This document shows positions 25,587 to 34,629 of a stretch of 64,000 nucleotides of DNA, one piece after another. The first letter of the stretch is position 1; every line of letters begins with the position of its first letter. Source of the stretch: Desulfovibrio aminophilus (GTDB taxonomy: Bacteria; Desulfobacterota; Desulfovibrionia; Desulfovibrionales; Desulfovibrionaceae); contig NZ_JAMHGA010000038.1 in assembly GCF_023660105.1 (NCBI RefSeq), positions 1 to 64,000 of the forward strand, in the 5' to 3' direction. A program made the position numbers and the translations under genes. The notes below the pieces were generated by a model. It made no database searches, was not told where the DNA came from, and saw nothing but the letters and a program-made list of their open reading frames with translations.

Positions 25587-26080
25587 TGTCCGGCGATCAG
25601 CCTCTTTCCGACGCGGCCCGGCGCGTCCAGGACTTCCTGGACGCCCGGGGCCTGCGTCTGGAGGTGGTGGAACTGCCCGGCTCCACCCGCACGGCGGCCG
25701 AGGCCGCCCAGGCCGTGGGCTGCCAAGTGGCGCAGATCGCCAAATCTCTCGTTTTCCGTGGAGAGGCGAGCGGAGATCCGGTTTTGGTGGTGGCCAGCGG
25801 CGTGAACCGCGTGGACCTGAAACGCGTGGCCGCCCTGCTGGGCGAGCACGTGGGCAAGGCGGACGCGGTCTTCGTGCGCGAGCGCACCGGTTTCGCCATC
25901 GGCGGCATTCCCCCGGCCGGGCACCTGACCCCGCTGACCACCCTGGTGGACGAGGACCTGCTCGCCCTGCCGGTCATCTGGGCTGCGGCCGGAACCCCGC
26001 ACGCCGTGTTCCGGCTCTCGCCCGGCGACCTGCTGCGCCTGAGCAACGGCCGCGCGGCCCGCGTGAAGGCCGACGCGTGA
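25586..26080 (+). CDS. ybaK: YbaK/EbsC family aminoacyl-tRNA deacylase
   Basis: 164-residue trans-editing domain protein, which hydrolyses mischarged tRNA (for example Cys-tRNA-Pro). The conserved lysine is in AQIAKSLVF, the GVNRVDLKRV stretch follows, and the TGFAIGGIPPAGH loop is typical. Substrate specificity cannot be read. It starts on the bacterioferritin stop and overlaps pgpA, forming a bfr-ybaK-pgpA unit with no obvious common theme. Confidence 0.85.
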   Translation: MSGDQPLSDAARRVQDFLDARGLRLEVVELPGSTRTAAEAAQAVGCQVAQIAKSLVFRGEASGDPVLVVASGVNRVDLKRVAALLGEHVGKADAVFVRERTGFAIGGIPPAGHLTPLTTLVDEDLLALPVIWAAAGTPHAVFRLSPGDLLRLSNGRAARVKADA

Positions 26081-26544
26081 GCCCCATCGACCGTCTCGCC
26101 CTGGAATTGGCCACCCTCGGCCCGCTGGGCCGCCTGCCCAAGGCCCCGGGCACCTGGGGTTCGGCCGGAGCGGTCCTGGCCGCCCCCTGGCTCTTCCTGC
26201 CCCTGCCCGTGCCCGGCCGCCTGCTGGCCCTGGGCCTGGTCCTGGGGCTCGGCGCCTGGGCCGCCTCGCGGGCCGAGGCCGTGCTCGGCCGCACGGATCC
26301 TGGCTGCGTGGTGGTGGACGAACTTCTGGGCCAGTGGGCCGCCCTGCTGCCGCTCGCGGCCCCGGCCCCCCCGCCGCTGCTCCTGGCCTTCGCCCTGTTC
26401 CGGCTCCTGGACATCCTCAAGCCCTGGCCCATCCGGGCCGTGGAAAAAGGCCTGCCCGGCGGCCTGGGCATCATGGCCGACGATCTCCTGGCCGGGATCA
26501 TCGCCGGGGCGCTCCTCTCCCTCGCCCTTCCGTTCCTGCCCTGA
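26077..26544 (+). CDS. pgpA: Phosphatidylglycerophosphatase A
   Basis: 155-residue inner-membrane enzyme removing phosphate from phosphatidylglycerophosphate to give phosphatidylglycerol. Conserved are GRLPKAPGTWGSAGA, the VVVDELLGQW segment, FRLLDILKPWPI and MADDLLAGIIAG, with acidic pairs expected to bind magnesium. Start is a GTG overlapping the ybaK stop (GTGA). A terminator follows. Confidence 0.88.
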   Translation: MSPIDRLALELATLGPLGRLPKAPGTWGSAGAVLAAPWLFLPLPVPGRLLALGLVLGLGAWAASRAEAVLGRTDPGCVVVDELLGQWAALLPLAAPAPPPLLLAFALFRLLDILKPWPIRAVEKGLPGGLGIMADDLLAGIIAGALLSLALPFLP

Positions 26545-26551
26545 CCGGCGC

Positions 26552-26585
26552 AAAAAAGGCCGCGCCGGAAACGGCGCGGCCTTTT
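26552..26585. terminator. Bidirectional intrinsic terminator between pgpA and pal
   Basis: A 9-bp GC stem (26558-26566 with 26573-26581) has six A on its left (26552-26557) and four T on its right, so it can end both the plus-strand pgpA unit and the minus-strand tol-pal operon. Confidence 0.9.
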
Positions 26586-26606
26586 CACATCAAACCCGTC
26601 CGCGAC

Positions 26607-27167
26607 CTAGTAGGCGGCGCGGAACTCGTCGCGGCGGTTCTGGGCCCAGGCGGTCTCGTTGTCGCCCTTCACCAGGGGCCGCTCCTCGCCGAAGCTGACG
26701 ATGGACAGGCGCTCCGGGGACACGCCCAGGAGGACCAGGAACTCGTAAGCGGCGCGGGCGCGGCGCTCGCCCAGGGCCAGGTTGTACTCCTCGGTGCCGC
26801 GATCGTCGCAGTGGCCCTCGACGACCAGACGGACGCCGGAGGTGGACTTCATCACGTCGGCCTTGCTCTGCAGGATGCCCCGGGCCTCCTGGGACAGCTC
26901 ATAGGAGTCGAAGCCGAACTGGATGCGCTGTCCCAGTTCGGACATGGCCTTCTCGCGCTGGCGGGCCAGGCGCTGCTCCTCGGTGAGTCCGTCCTCGCCG
27001 TAGCCCGCGCCGCCCTTGCCGCTGGCCCAATCATGGTCACGCACCGCGGCGTCGGAGCCCGTGGCGCCCGGAGGCATGGAGGAAGCGCGTTTCTTGGAAC
27101 AGCCGGACGCGGCTCCGAGGGCCAGCACCAGGCACAGAATCACCAGAACCCAACCCTTCGTCTTCAT
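26607..27167 (-). CDS. pal: Peptidoglycan-associated lipoprotein Pal
   Basis: 186-residue outer-membrane lipoprotein. A lipoprotein signal ends in AASGC. A charged linker is followed by an OmpA-like peptidoglycan-binding domain with IQFGFDSYEL, VEGHCDDRGTEEYN and GERRARAAYEFL, where the Asp and Arg contact diaminopimelate. It ends RRDEFRAAY. ATG at 27167 follows GGAGAG at 7 bases. Last gene of the tolQRAB-pal operon; it links outer membrane to cell wall during division. Confidence 0.93.
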   Translation of the reverse strand: MKTKGWVLVILCLVLALGAASGCSKKRASSMPPGATGSDAAVRDHDWASGKGGAGYGEDGLTEEQRLARQREKAMSELGQRIQFGFDSYELSQEARGILQSKADVMKSTSGVRLVVEGHCDDRGTEEYNLALGERRARAAYEFLVLLGVSPERLSIVSFGEERPLVKGDNETAWAQNRRDEFRAAY

Positions 27168-27242
27168 TGCTTTTCTCTCCATATTCTCGGCAGAATCGCC
27201 GGTTTTCAAAACCCGTAATGCCCCTTATTGCGTCGGTCGCGG

Positions 27243-28547
27243 CTACTCTCCGCCGGCGGCCGTATTCCAGGCAGGCGACGTGGCGTCTCCCGGCCCGGTG
27301 GGGACCAGGATGGGCTCGTCGCCGTGCCGGGTTGTCAGGTAGATGCGGTACTGCCCGTTCCGGTTGGAGCAGAAGGCCACGTAGTAGCCCTCGGGACCGA
27401 AGGCCGGGTCCTCGTCATTGCCCGGGCCGAAGCTGATCTGACGCTCCTGGCCGGTGGCCAGTTCCAGGATGAAGATGCGGTGCCCGTTGGGCGTCTGCCG
27501 GGCGAAGACCACGAAACGGCTGTCCGGGCTCAAGGTGGGCGAGGTGTTGTAGCCGCCCACGAAGGTCACGCGCTTGACCTCGCCGGTATCGCGGTTGAGC
27601 ACGAAGATCTGCGGCCCGCCGAGGCGGCCGGAGGTGAAGGCCATGTTCCGGCCGGTGGAGTCGAAGGCGGGCGAGACGTCGATGAAGCCGCTGGAGGCGA
27701 TGGTGCCCTTGGGCCGGAAGTTTCTGTCCAGCATGTAGATGTCCGCGCTGCCGGACTTGTTCAGGGTCACGGCGATGTCGCCCTCGGGCGTGAAGGCCGG
27801 AGAGATGACCGTGTTGCCCAGGCCCTCGCGGAAGAGCTTGACCTCGCCGGAACGGCGGTCCCAGACGCCCAGGGAGTGGCGCTCCTGGTTCAGGTGGGTG
27901 AAGACGATCTGGTTGCCGTCCTTGGACCAGTCCGGGCCCAGGTTGAAGCCGCCCAGACTGGTGATCTGGGTCAGGGCGCGGCCCTGGGGCAGGACGGTGA
28001 AGAGTTCCTTGGCCTCGCCCACGCGGCGCACGAAGGCGATGGGCGAGGTGAAGAAGCCCTTCTTGCCGGTGAGGGCCTCCATGAGCAGGGAGCAGAAGCG
28101 GTCGGCCACATCCGGCAGGGCCGCGTCGGTGAGGTCGTCGTAGGCCTTGCCCACCACCCGGCGGCCGCTGAAGGTCTCGTAGACCCGGGCCTCCAGGCGG
28201 TTGCCGTCCCAGCCCGTGGTCATGGTCAGGTCGATACGGGCCAGCTGCAGGGGCCGGAAGTTGATGTCCTCGGCCGTGACGCCCTTGCTGGGGTCGCCGC
28301 CGGGCACCGCCGAGGCGGGCATGAGGTTGAGGAAGGGCATGAACCGGAGGTCGGTCCGCACCAGATCCTCGAAGTTCTTGGCCATGCCGGGCACGGCGGA
28401 GGCGTTCAGGCCGCGCGGCGGCAGCATGACCAGATTCACCTTGCGCTGGCCGGGGCCGTGGATGTCCACGGTCAGGCCCTGGGCCGAGGCGTTCCCGGCC
28501 AGGAGCGCCACAAAGAGCAAGGCGAAGAGGACGGTCTTGATTTTCAT
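27243..28547 (-). CDS. tolB: Tol-Pal system periplasmic protein TolB
   Basis: 434 residues: signal peptide (about 1-22), N-terminal TolB domain, then a six-bladed beta-propeller with repeated D-x-S-P/D-x-x-x-x-F motifs (GPDWSKDGNQIVFT, SPTLSPDSRFVVFA, DEDPAFGPEGYYVAF). It interacts with Pal and with TolA at the constriction site. It lies between tolA and pal in the usual order. Confidence 0.93.
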   Translation of the reverse strand: MKIKTVLFALLFVALLAGNASAQGLTVDIHGPGQRKVNLVMLPPRGLNASAVPGMAKNFEDLVRTDLRFMPFLNLMPASAVPGGDPSKGVTAEDINFRPLQLARIDLTMTTGWDGNRLEARVYETFSGRRVVGKAYDDLTDAALPDVADRFCSLLMEALTGKKGFFTSPIAFVRRVGEAKELFTVLPQGRALTQITSLGGFNLGPDWSKDGNQIVFTHLNQERHSLGVWDRRSGEVKLFREGLGNTVISPAFTPEGDIAVTLNKSGSADIYMLDRNFRPKGTIASSGFIDVSPAFDSTGRNMAFTSGRLGGPQIFVLNRDTGEVKRVTFVGGYNTSPTLSPDSRFVVFARQTPNGHRIFILELATGQERQISFGPGNDEDPAFGPEGYYVAFCSNRNGQYRIYLTTRHGDEPILVPTGPGDATSPAWNTAAGGE

Positions 28548-28562
28548 GGCTGGGAGGTCCCC

Positions 28563-29624
28563 CTAGCGGTTCAGTTCCTGAAGGTTGAAGTTGATCCTCA
28601 GCGTGCCCACGGCCTCGGAGGGCGGAGCGGGCAGCTCCTTGGTCTCCCGCACGGCCTTCACGGCCGAGTCGTCGAAGTCGGACCGGGCCGAGGGCGTCAG
28701 CACGCGCACGTCGGCGATCTGCCCCTTGGCGTCGATGCGCACCTCGACCACGGCGACCAGATTGGAATCGTTGCCGAAGACCGGGTAGCGCCAGTTCTTC
28801 TTGATCGCCTGCTCCACGATGGAGGCGTAGACCTGCAGCAGGCCGGAGCTGCCGGACCCGCCGCCACCGCCGCCGCCACCGCCGCCCGTGGAGTAGATGC
28901 TGCCTCCCACGGACTTGCGCAGGGCCGCCAATTCGCTCTGCACGTCGTTCTTGGCCTGCTGCTGAGGCGAAACCGAGGGCTGGCCCGAACTCTTGCCCGC
29001 GTCCTTGGCCGCCTCCTTCTTCACGTCCTGCAGGGCGCTGGCCAGAATGTCCTTGTTCGAGGGCTCGGGCTTGGCCGGTTCGGCCTTGCGCGGCTCGGGC
29101 TTCTTGGTCTCGGCCTTGGTCTCGCTGATCGGCTTGGCCTCGGGCTTGGGCTCGGGCTTGGCCGGTTTCGGCGGCTCGGGCGTCTTCACCGGCTCCGGCT
29201 TGGGCTGCGGCTTCGGCGGTTCCGGGGCCTTCACGGGCTCCGGCTTCACCGGCTCGGGCTTGGCCGGTTCCGGCTTGGGCTGCGGCTTCGGCGGCTCGGG
29301 CACGGCCGCGGCCTGCTCGGGCTGGGCCTGGGACTCCGGGTTCATGGTCGGCGGGGCCGCGTTGGGGGCCTGCGCCGGGATGGCCGGACCGGGGGCCACG
29401 GGGCCGGGCGGCGGGCCGGGCGCGATGTTCACCAGGTCCACGGTGTAGGCCGGGACCTCCATGTCGATCTTCACCCCGCCGAAATTTTGCCAGAACAAGG
29501 CCATGCAGACCATGCTCAGGTGGAGGATGATGGAAAAAAAGAGACTGGTCTTCTGCCGCACGGTACGCACCGCACCCTGGTTACAGCTCGTCGCCGGATT
29601 CGCCGGTGATCGCGCCTTCCTCAA
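28563..29624 (-). CDS. tolA: TolA/TonB-type energy-transducing protein
   Basis: Up to 353 residues. One N-terminal membrane anchor (about 26-48), a long Pro/Lys/Glu-rich spacer built of K-P-E-P-like repeats (about 95-200) predicted to cross the periplasm, a Gly run (about 245-255), then a TonB-like C-terminal domain (VVEVRIDAKGQIADVRVL). Position between tolR and tolB makes it TolA by function. The TTG at 29624 overlaps the tolR stop; GTG at 29561 would give a conventional short N-terminus (VRQKTSLFF), so the start is uncertain. Confidence 0.87.
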   Translation of the reverse strand: MRKARSPANPATSCNQGAVRTVRQKTSLFFSIILHLSMVCMALFWQNFGGVKIDMEVPAYTVDLVNIAPGPPPGPVAPGPAIPAQAPNAAPPTMNPESQAQPEQAAAVPEPPKPQPKPEPAKPEPVKPEPVKAPEPPKPQPKPEPVKTPEPPKPAKPEPKPEAKPISETKAETKKPEPRKAEPAKPEPSNKDILASALQDVKKEAAKDAGKSSGQPSVSPQQQAKNDVQSELAALRKSVGGSIYSTGGGGGGGGGGSGSSGLLQVYASIVEQAIKKNWRYPVFGNDSNLVAVVEVRIDAKGQIADVRVLTPSARSDFDDSAVKAVRETKELPAPPSEAVGTLRINFNLQELNR

Positions 29625-30058
29625 CCCTGTTTGGCGGCCGGAGTCGCCGGACCGCTCTTTTCGGGATCGGCCACGATGCCAAGCTTGTCGATGCCGGCGG
29701 CCTTGATCTCGCCCATGACCTGGACCACCACGCCGTAGGCCACTTCCTTGTCGGCGCGCATGAAGAGCTGCTTGTGCTGGGCCACGACCAGCCGCTTGAG
29801 GTGCTCCTGCAGCTCGGGCAGCTCGACCTTGAACTCATCGAGGAAGACCTCGCCGGTCTTCTTCACCGTGAGCACGAGGTGGTCGCTGTCCTTGGGCAGG
29901 GCCTTCACGGCCTTGGTCTGCGGCAGGTCCACGTCCAGCCCCTGGGTCATCAGCGGGGCCGTGACCATGAAGATGATGAGCAGGACCAGCATGACGTCCA
30001 CGAAGGGCGTCACGTTGATCTCGGCCATGAACCCGCCTCGGTTGAGCGACATTCCCAT
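29621..30058 (-). CDS. tolR: Tol-Pal system protein TolR (ExbD family)
   Basis: 145 residues with one transmembrane helix carrying the proton-translocating aspartate in INVTPFVDVMLVLLIIFM, then a periplasmic ExbD/TolR domain. It couples to TolQ to energise TolA. The ATG at 30058 follows GGAG. It overlaps tolA and follows tolQ by 21 bases. Confidence 0.92.
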   Translation of the reverse strand: MGMSLNRGGFMAEINVTPFVDVMLVLLIIFMVTAPLMTQGLDVDLPQTKAVKALPKDSDHLVLTVKKTGEVFLDEFKVELPELQEHLKRLVVAQHKQLFMRADKEVAYGVVVQVMGEIKAAGIDKLGIVADPEKSGPATPAAKQG

Positions 30059-30079
30059 GACGGTCTCCGCCCCCGGGGG

Positions 30080-30796
30080 CTAGTCGTTGTCCCGGCGCTG
30101 GCCGCGCGCGGACACCCAGGACACCTCGCGCTCGACGCGGTTCAGGAACGCGCCCGCGAAGTTGACCATCTCGGTCTCCACCACGGCGAGCATGCCCAGG
30201 AAGAAGTTGTAGGCGATGCTGGCGGGGATGGCGACGCCCAGGCCGATGGCCGTGGCGATGAGGGCCTCGGAGATGCCCGGGGCCACCGTGGCCAGGGCCG
30301 CGCTCTGGGCCTGCCCGATGGAGTGGAAGGAGTGCATGATGCCCCAGACCGTGCCGAAAAGGCCGATGAACGGCGCGGAGCTGGCGCTGGTGGCCAGGAT
30401 GGAGATGGAGCTCGAAAGGCGCTTCATCTCCGCGCTCACGGCCTGGCGCAGGATGCGGCGCAGGGTGTCCTTGACCAGGAAGCGCTTGCGCTCACGGTCG
30501 ATCTCGGCGGTTTCCAGCTTGCGGAACTCGCGCACGGCCATGCTGCCGATGATCGCCAGGGGCGACTGCGGGTCGCGGCTCACCGCGTGCAGCCCGGCCG
30601 AGAGGTCCTCGGCCTGCAGGAAGGCCTCGTAGCCGTCCACCACCTGGCGCTTGGCCTTGTTGATGAGCAGGATCTTGAAGATGATGATGGACCAGCACCA
30701 GATGGACATGCTCACCAGGAAGAGCAGGACGAGCTTGACCATGAGCGTCGCCTGCATGAGCATGGAAAAGATGCCGCTTTCCGGGAGAAGATCCAT
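30080..30796 (-). CDS. tolQ: Tol-Pal system protein TolQ (MotA/TolQ/ExbB family)
   Basis: 238-residue inner-membrane proton channel protein with three transmembrane segments (about 15-38, 138-160 and 170-195). The second contains [19 protein letters not shown] and the third [20 protein letters not shown], both family signatures. First gene of the tolQRAB-pal operon. ATG at 30796 is preferred over GTG at 30802 by spacing from AAAGGA. Confidence 0.92.
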   Translation of the reverse strand: MDLLPESGIFSMLMQATLMVKLVLLFLVSMSIWCWSIIIFKILLINKAKRQVVDGYEAFLQAEDLSAGLHAVSRDPQSPLAIIGSMAVREFRKLETAEIDRERKRFLVKDTLRRILRQAVSAEMKRLSSSISILATSASSAPFIGLFGTVWGIMHSFHSIGQAQSAALATVAPGISEALIATAIGLGVAIPASIAYNFFLGMLAVVETEMVNFAGAFLNRVEREVSWVSARGQRRDND

Positions 30797-30874
30797 AACC
30801 ACACGTCCTTTCTAGAAGATGTTCCCCAACCGGAGGCAGCGCCCCCGGGTTCGCCCCAAAAACCGCCGCAGGCC

Positions 30875-31528
30875 TCAGGCCCGCAGCATCTTCTGAACCA
30901 GGGCCTGGGCGTTCGCCTCGGCCCGTTCCCGTTCCTCGTCCGTGAGCCCGGCCCCCAGGGCCGCCTTGCGCCGCAGATCGGCGGACACGAGGTCGCCCGG
31001 CTCGTGGGCGTCGTTGTTGATGACCAGTTTGGCCCCGCACTGCCGGGCCAGGGCCGCCACGCGCCCGTTGGTCAGGCTGTGGCCCTTGCGCGTGGTGATC
31101 TCCAGGGCCACGCCGCGCTCGGCCGCCAGCCGCGCCTCGGTCTCGGTGAGCATGCCCGGATGCGCCAGCACGTCGCAGCCCGCCTCGATGGCCGCCAGGT
31201 TCGTCCCCGGGGCCACGGGCTCCACCACGGTCTCGCCGTGGACCACCACCAGGTCCGCGCCCAAGGCCCGCGCGCGGGCCACGTGGTCCGCGATGAGCGC
31301 GGGCGGCACGTGGGTCAGCTCCACTCCGGCGAAAAGATTGATCTCGAAGAAGGCCGAGGACTCGGCCACGAACCGGCGCACGTTCTCCAGAATGTGCGCC
31401 ATGTTGCTCGCGTCGGCGTGATCCGTGAAGCAGAGAGCCCGGTAGCCGGCCACGGCGGCGCGCCGGGCCAGTTCCGCCGGGATGAGGACCCCGTCGCTGA
31501 AAACCGTGTGGGTGTGCAGATCAATCAT
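30875..31528 (-). CDS. PHP domain phosphoesterase, histidinol-phosphatase-like
   Basis: 217-residue metal-dependent phosphoesterase. The four PHP motifs appear in order: DLHTHTVFSDG (3-13), TDHAD (about 36), the GVELTH acidic/His pair (about 69), VVVHGETVVEP, AHPGM, and NNDAH near the C-terminus. Trinuclear metal binding is expected. Substrate unknown; a histidinol phosphate or nucleotide role is possible. It follows the BFN gene by 10 bases, probably in the miaB unit. Confidence 0.82.
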   Translation of the reverse strand: MIDLHTHTVFSDGVLIPAELARRAAVAGYRALCFTDHADASNMAHILENVRRFVAESSAFFEINLFAGVELTHVPPALIADHVARARALGADLVVVHGETVVEPVAPGTNLAAIEAGCDVLAHPGMLTETEARLAAERGVALEITTRKGHSLTNGRVAALARQCGAKLVINNDAHEPGDLVSADLRRKAALGAGLTDEERERAEANAQALVQKMLRA

Positions 31529-31538
31529 CGCGCCGCCG

Positions 31539-32033
31539 TCACATCTTGTATTTGTTGCCGTTTTCCGTGAGCTTCTCCAACTCTTCGGTCCACTTGTCGG
31601 CGTCCTCGCTCTTGAGCACGGCCTCGTATGCGCCGGGGCTCATGGTCCCGGCCTGCTCGAGCACCTGCTCGCTCACGAACAGCGGCGCCTCGGCCCGCAA
31701 GGCCAGGGCCATGGCGTCGGAGGGCCTGCTGTCCACGCGCAGGGTCTCCCCGCCCTTGCTGATCACGATCTCGGCGAAGAAGGTCCCCTCCTCCACGGTG
31801 GTCACCTCCACGCGGGACACTTGACCGCCGAGGCCGCGCAGGACGTTCAGCAGCAGGTCGTGGGTCATGGGACGGGGAAAGGCCACCTTGTTCAGGGCCA
31901 CGGAAATGGCCATGGCCTCCATGGCGCCGATCCAGATGGGCAGAATGCGTTCCCCATCAACGGCCTTGAGGATCAAAACCGGGGCTTGGCTCTTTTCGTC
32001 CAGGGCCAGCCCGAAGACTTCCACCCTCACCAT
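31539..32033 (-). CDS. Bifunctional nuclease (BFN, DUF151) domain protein
   Basis: 164 residues. The DUF151 core is clear: LKAVDGERILPIWIGAMEAMAISVAL near 22-48 and RVDSRPSDAMALALRAEAPLFVSE near 98-121. Thermotoga and plant relatives have been described as bifunctional nucleases, but the cellular role in this group is unclear. The start overlaps the end of miaB by 7 bases, so co-translation is likely. Confidence 0.85.
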   Translation of the reverse strand: MVRVEVFGLALDEKSQAPVLILKAVDGERILPIWIGAMEAMAISVALNKVAFPRPMTHDLLLNVLRGLGGQVSRVEVTTVEEGTFFAEIVISKGGETLRVDSRPSDAMALALRAEAPLFVSEQVLEQAGTMSPGAYEAVLKSEDADKWTEELEKLTENGNKYKM

Positions 32034-33373
32034 GGGGCGCCCGCCTTCTCCCCGATCAGGGAGTGCTTCTTGGCTTCCACGAGACGCACCGGAATCATCT
32101 TTCCGCTCAGGTCCGCCTCGCCGCCGTGGGCCACGTTGACCGTGCGTCCGGCCGGGTCGCGGCCGCGCCAGAAGGGCTCCCCGCCGTCCTGTTTCCGGCT
32201 CGGGCCCTCGATCAAGACCACCGTCTCGCTTCCCACGCAATTTTCTAGACAATCTTTAGTAAGCGTATTTTGCAAATTCTGCAAGTGGTCCAACCTGGCC
32301 GAGGCGACCTCCTCGGACACCTTGGGCTCCATGCGGGCGGCGGCCACACCCGGACGGTCGCTGTACTTGAAGGAGAAGCTGTTCTCGAAGCCCACCATGC
32401 CCATCACCTCCAGGGTCCGGCCGAAGTCCTCGTCCGTCTCGCCCGGGAAGCCCACGATGAGGTCCGTGGTCAGGGCCAGGCCGGGACGGGCCTCGCGCAG
32501 CCGCTCCACCAGGTCCAGGTAGCGGGCCCGGTCGTAGCGCCGCCCCATGCGCCGGAGCACCGCGTCGGATCCGGACTGCAGCGGCAGGTGCAGGCTCGGG
32601 CAGAGGTTCTCCAGCTCGCCGAAGGCCCGGATGACGTCCGGGGCCAGGTCCTTGGGATGGGAGGTGGTGAAGCGCAGCCGTTCCAGGCCGGGGATGGCGG
32701 CCACCCGGCGCAGCAGCTCCGCGAAGGAGACTCCCTCGCCGCCGGAGTCCAGGCCGAAGCTGTTCACGTTCTGCCCGAGCAGGGTGATCTCGCGCGCGCC
32801 CCGGTCCACCAGGGTCCGGCAGTCCATGAGCACGGCCCCGGGGCGCCGGGACTTCTGGCGGCCGCGCACGTAGGGCACGATGCAGTAGGCGCAGAAGTTG
32901 TCGCAGCCCTGCATGATGTTCACGAAGGCCTGGGCCGGGCCCGTCGCGCCCGGACGGGGCTCGGGCTCCTCGCGTTCGCTGAAGTGGGGCAGGAAGTCCA
33001 ATAGGGCCAGCCGCGCCTCGGGCTCGGCCGTCAGACGCTCCAGGGCGTCCGGGGCCAGGGCCACGGCGTCCGTGCCGAAGACGAGGCGCACGAAGGGGAA
33101 GCGCTCGAAAAAGCCCGCGCCGACCTGCTGGGCCACGCAGCCGCCCACGGCCGCGAAGGCCCCGGGATCGCGGCGCAGGTGGCGCTCCAGCCGGCCGAGC
33201 ACGCTGTACACCTTCTGCTCGGGCTTCTCGCGCACGCTGCAGGTGTTCACGATGAAGACCCGGGCCGACTCCTCGTCGGCCTGCTCCCAGCCCCTGCTCT
33301 CCAGGGCCCGGGCCAACCAGTCCGAGTCGTTGGCGTTCATCTGGCAGCCGAATGTGGTGACGTGAAATTTCAT
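32027..33373 (-). CDS. miaB: tRNA-2-methylthio-N6-dimethylallyladenosine synthase MiaB
   Basis: 448-residue radical-SAM methylthiotransferase modifying A37 of tRNAs reading UNN codons. The N-terminal UPF0004 domain has Cys10, Cys45 and Cys79 for the auxiliary cluster, and the radical-SAM cluster motif is Cys157-x3-Cys161-x2-Cys164 (GCDNFCAYC). A C-terminal TRAM domain starts near 375. It heads the miaB-BFN-PHP unit. Confidence 0.93.
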   Translation of the reverse strand: MKFHVTTFGCQMNANDSDWLARALESRGWEQADEESARVFIVNTCSVREKPEQKVYSVLGRLERHLRRDPGAFAAVGGCVAQQVGAGFFERFPFVRLVFGTDAVALAPDALERLTAEPEARLALLDFLPHFSEREEPEPRPGATGPAQAFVNIMQGCDNFCAYCIVPYVRGRQKSRRPGAVLMDCRTLVDRGAREITLLGQNVNSFGLDSGGEGVSFAELLRRVAAIPGLERLRFTTSHPKDLAPDVIRAFGELENLCPSLHLPLQSGSDAVLRRMGRRYDRARYLDLVERLREARPGLALTTDLIVGFPGETDEDFGRTLEVMGMVGFENSFSFKYSDRPGVAAARMEPKVSEEVASARLDHLQNLQNTLTKDCLENCVGSETVVLIEGPSRKQDGGEPFWRGRDPAGRTVNVAHGGEADLSGKMIPVRLVEAKKHSLIGEKAGAPW

Positions 33374-33398
33374 GAATTCAGGAATCCTCGGAGGGCCT

Positions 33399-34055
33399 TC
33401 ACGGCCCAGAGCGCTTCGACGGACCCCGCTCTATCACTTTGCGCGGAAATGACAACGGGAAAAACCGGGGGGTCCGCCGCTGGTATTGAACATAGGCATC
33501 CCCGAAGGCCCGCACAAGGCGCTGCTCCTCGAAAACCGAACCGATCAGGAAATAGGCCGCGGCGAAGAACGAAAAGAGCAGATGTTCCAGGCCCATGCTC
33601 GGCTCGGGCAGGAGAATGAGGAAGCCCGCGAGATACATGGGGTGGCGGCAAAGCGCATAGGGACCGCTCACAGTCAGCCGCGTGGGCCGTTCGCCCGAGT
33701 CGTCCGGCGGCGGACCGTGAAGGAAGAAGTCGCGGGCCTGGCGCAGGCCCAGGAACTCCTGTCCGTCGATGACCAGGAAGCTCCAGAACATCAGGCCCAG
33801 GCCGAGGGCCTGGAGCAGACGGCCCAGCCAGGACCAGGGCGGCGGCAGGACATAGAGCATGCCCGGCGGCCTGGGAGCGGCCCAGGCCGCGACCGCGAAG
33901 GTGGCCAACGCCAGGAGGTTGAAGCCCAGACGATACAGGGCGAAGCCGCGACCCAACAACCGCCGGGCCAGGGCCTTGGCCGCCGGGGTCATGAGCAGGC
34001 TGTGCAGCGCGGCCCAGGCGATCCAGGTCGCCAGCAGGCCGAGCGCGGCGCTCAC
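33399..34055 (-). CDS. Isoprenylcysteine carboxyl methyltransferase (ICMT/PEMT)-like membrane protein
   Basis: 218 residues with about five hydrophobic segments. The C-terminal SAM-binding signature of the ICMT/PEMT family is present: GPYALCRHPMYLAGFL and, about 40 residues on, EEQRLVRAFGDAYVQYQRRTPRF. Such proteins methylate lipid or small-molecule acceptors at the membrane; the acceptor here is unknown. GTG at 34055 overlaps the upstream kinase stop (GTGA), with GGAGGGG before it, so this is the last gene of the kinase cluster. Confidence 0.78.
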   Translation of the reverse strand: MSAALGLLATWIAWAALHSLLMTPAAKALARRLLGRGFALYRLGFNLLALATFAVAAWAAPRPPGMLYVLPPPWSWLGRLLQALGLGLMFWSFLVIDGQEFLGLRQARDFFLHGPPPDDSGERPTRLTVSGPYALCRHPMYLAGFLILLPEPSMGLEHLLFSFFAAAYFLIGSVFEEQRLVRAFGDAYVQYQRRTPRFFPLSFPRKVIERGPSKRSGP

Positions 34056-34627
34056 CGCCCCTCCCCCAGCCAGCGGTCCAGGAAGGCCGTCGCGCGCTCC
34101 AGGGTCTCCGTCTTGGCCAGATCGGTGTTGTCGATGCGGCACTCGGCCGAGGGATCGGCCTCGAAGGGCACGTCCACGCCGATGACCTGCCCCAGGCCGG
34201 GGGTCTGGACGCCGGTGCGCCGCCGTTCCAGGGCCTTGGCATAGAGCCCGGCCATGACCTGGCCCTGGGGCCTGCCCGCCTCGCGGCGCATGGCCGCGTC
34301 CAGGCCGCACTGGAGGTGGATTTCCGCGAAGCGGGGAATCCGCGCCCGGGCCAGGTCGCGCACGGCCTTGCGGTGGGCCGTGGCGTCCAGGATCACCCCC
34401 GTGCCGCGCGCCGCCAGGTCGGCGGCCTCCCCCACCAGGAGCTCATAGGCCCGGCGTCGTTCGTCCTCGTCATAACGCGGCTCGGGGAACCACTCCTTGC
34501 GCCGCGCGTCCATGGACAGCCGGACCACGTCCAGGCCGCGCCCGGCCAAGCGATCCTCCAGCCCGCGCGCCAGGGCGCTCTTGCCCGAGCCCGGCAGGCC
34601 CGTGATCCATACCGCCCAGCCGTCCAT
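34052..34627 (-). CDS. Small P-loop kinase, adenylylsulfate-kinase (CysC)-like
   Basis: 191 residues. Walker A is GLPGSGKSALA (about 10-20). The overall plan and GLYAKAL near the C-terminus resemble APS kinase, but the canonical APS-binding DGDxxR is replaced by LSMDARRKE and the FISP loop by DATAHRK. I therefore call it CysC-like with an unassigned substrate. It is joined tightly to an APH-type phosphotransferase upstream (2-base gap) and the methyltransferase downstream (overlap). Confidence 0.72.
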   Translation of the reverse strand: MDGWAVWITGLPGSGKSALARGLEDRLAGRGLDVVRLSMDARRKEWFPEPRYDEDERRRAYELLVGEAADLAARGTGVILDATAHRKAVRDLARARIPRFAEIHLQCGLDAAMRREAGRPQGQVMAGLYAKALERRRTGVQTPGLGQVIGVDVPFEADPSAECRIDNTDLAKTETLERATAFLDRWLGEGR

Positions 34628-34629
34628 GC

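Noticed and set aside
29100-29330. Short direct repeats that could look like a CRISPR or tandem repeat array
   Set aside because: They are coding repeats of the Pro/Lys/Glu-rich TolA spacer; spacing is irregular and there are no unique spacers or cas genes.
27228-29609. 793-codon plus-strand open frame over tolB and tolA
   Set aside because: Gly/Leu/Arg-rich shadow created by the repetitive tolA spacer read in antisense.
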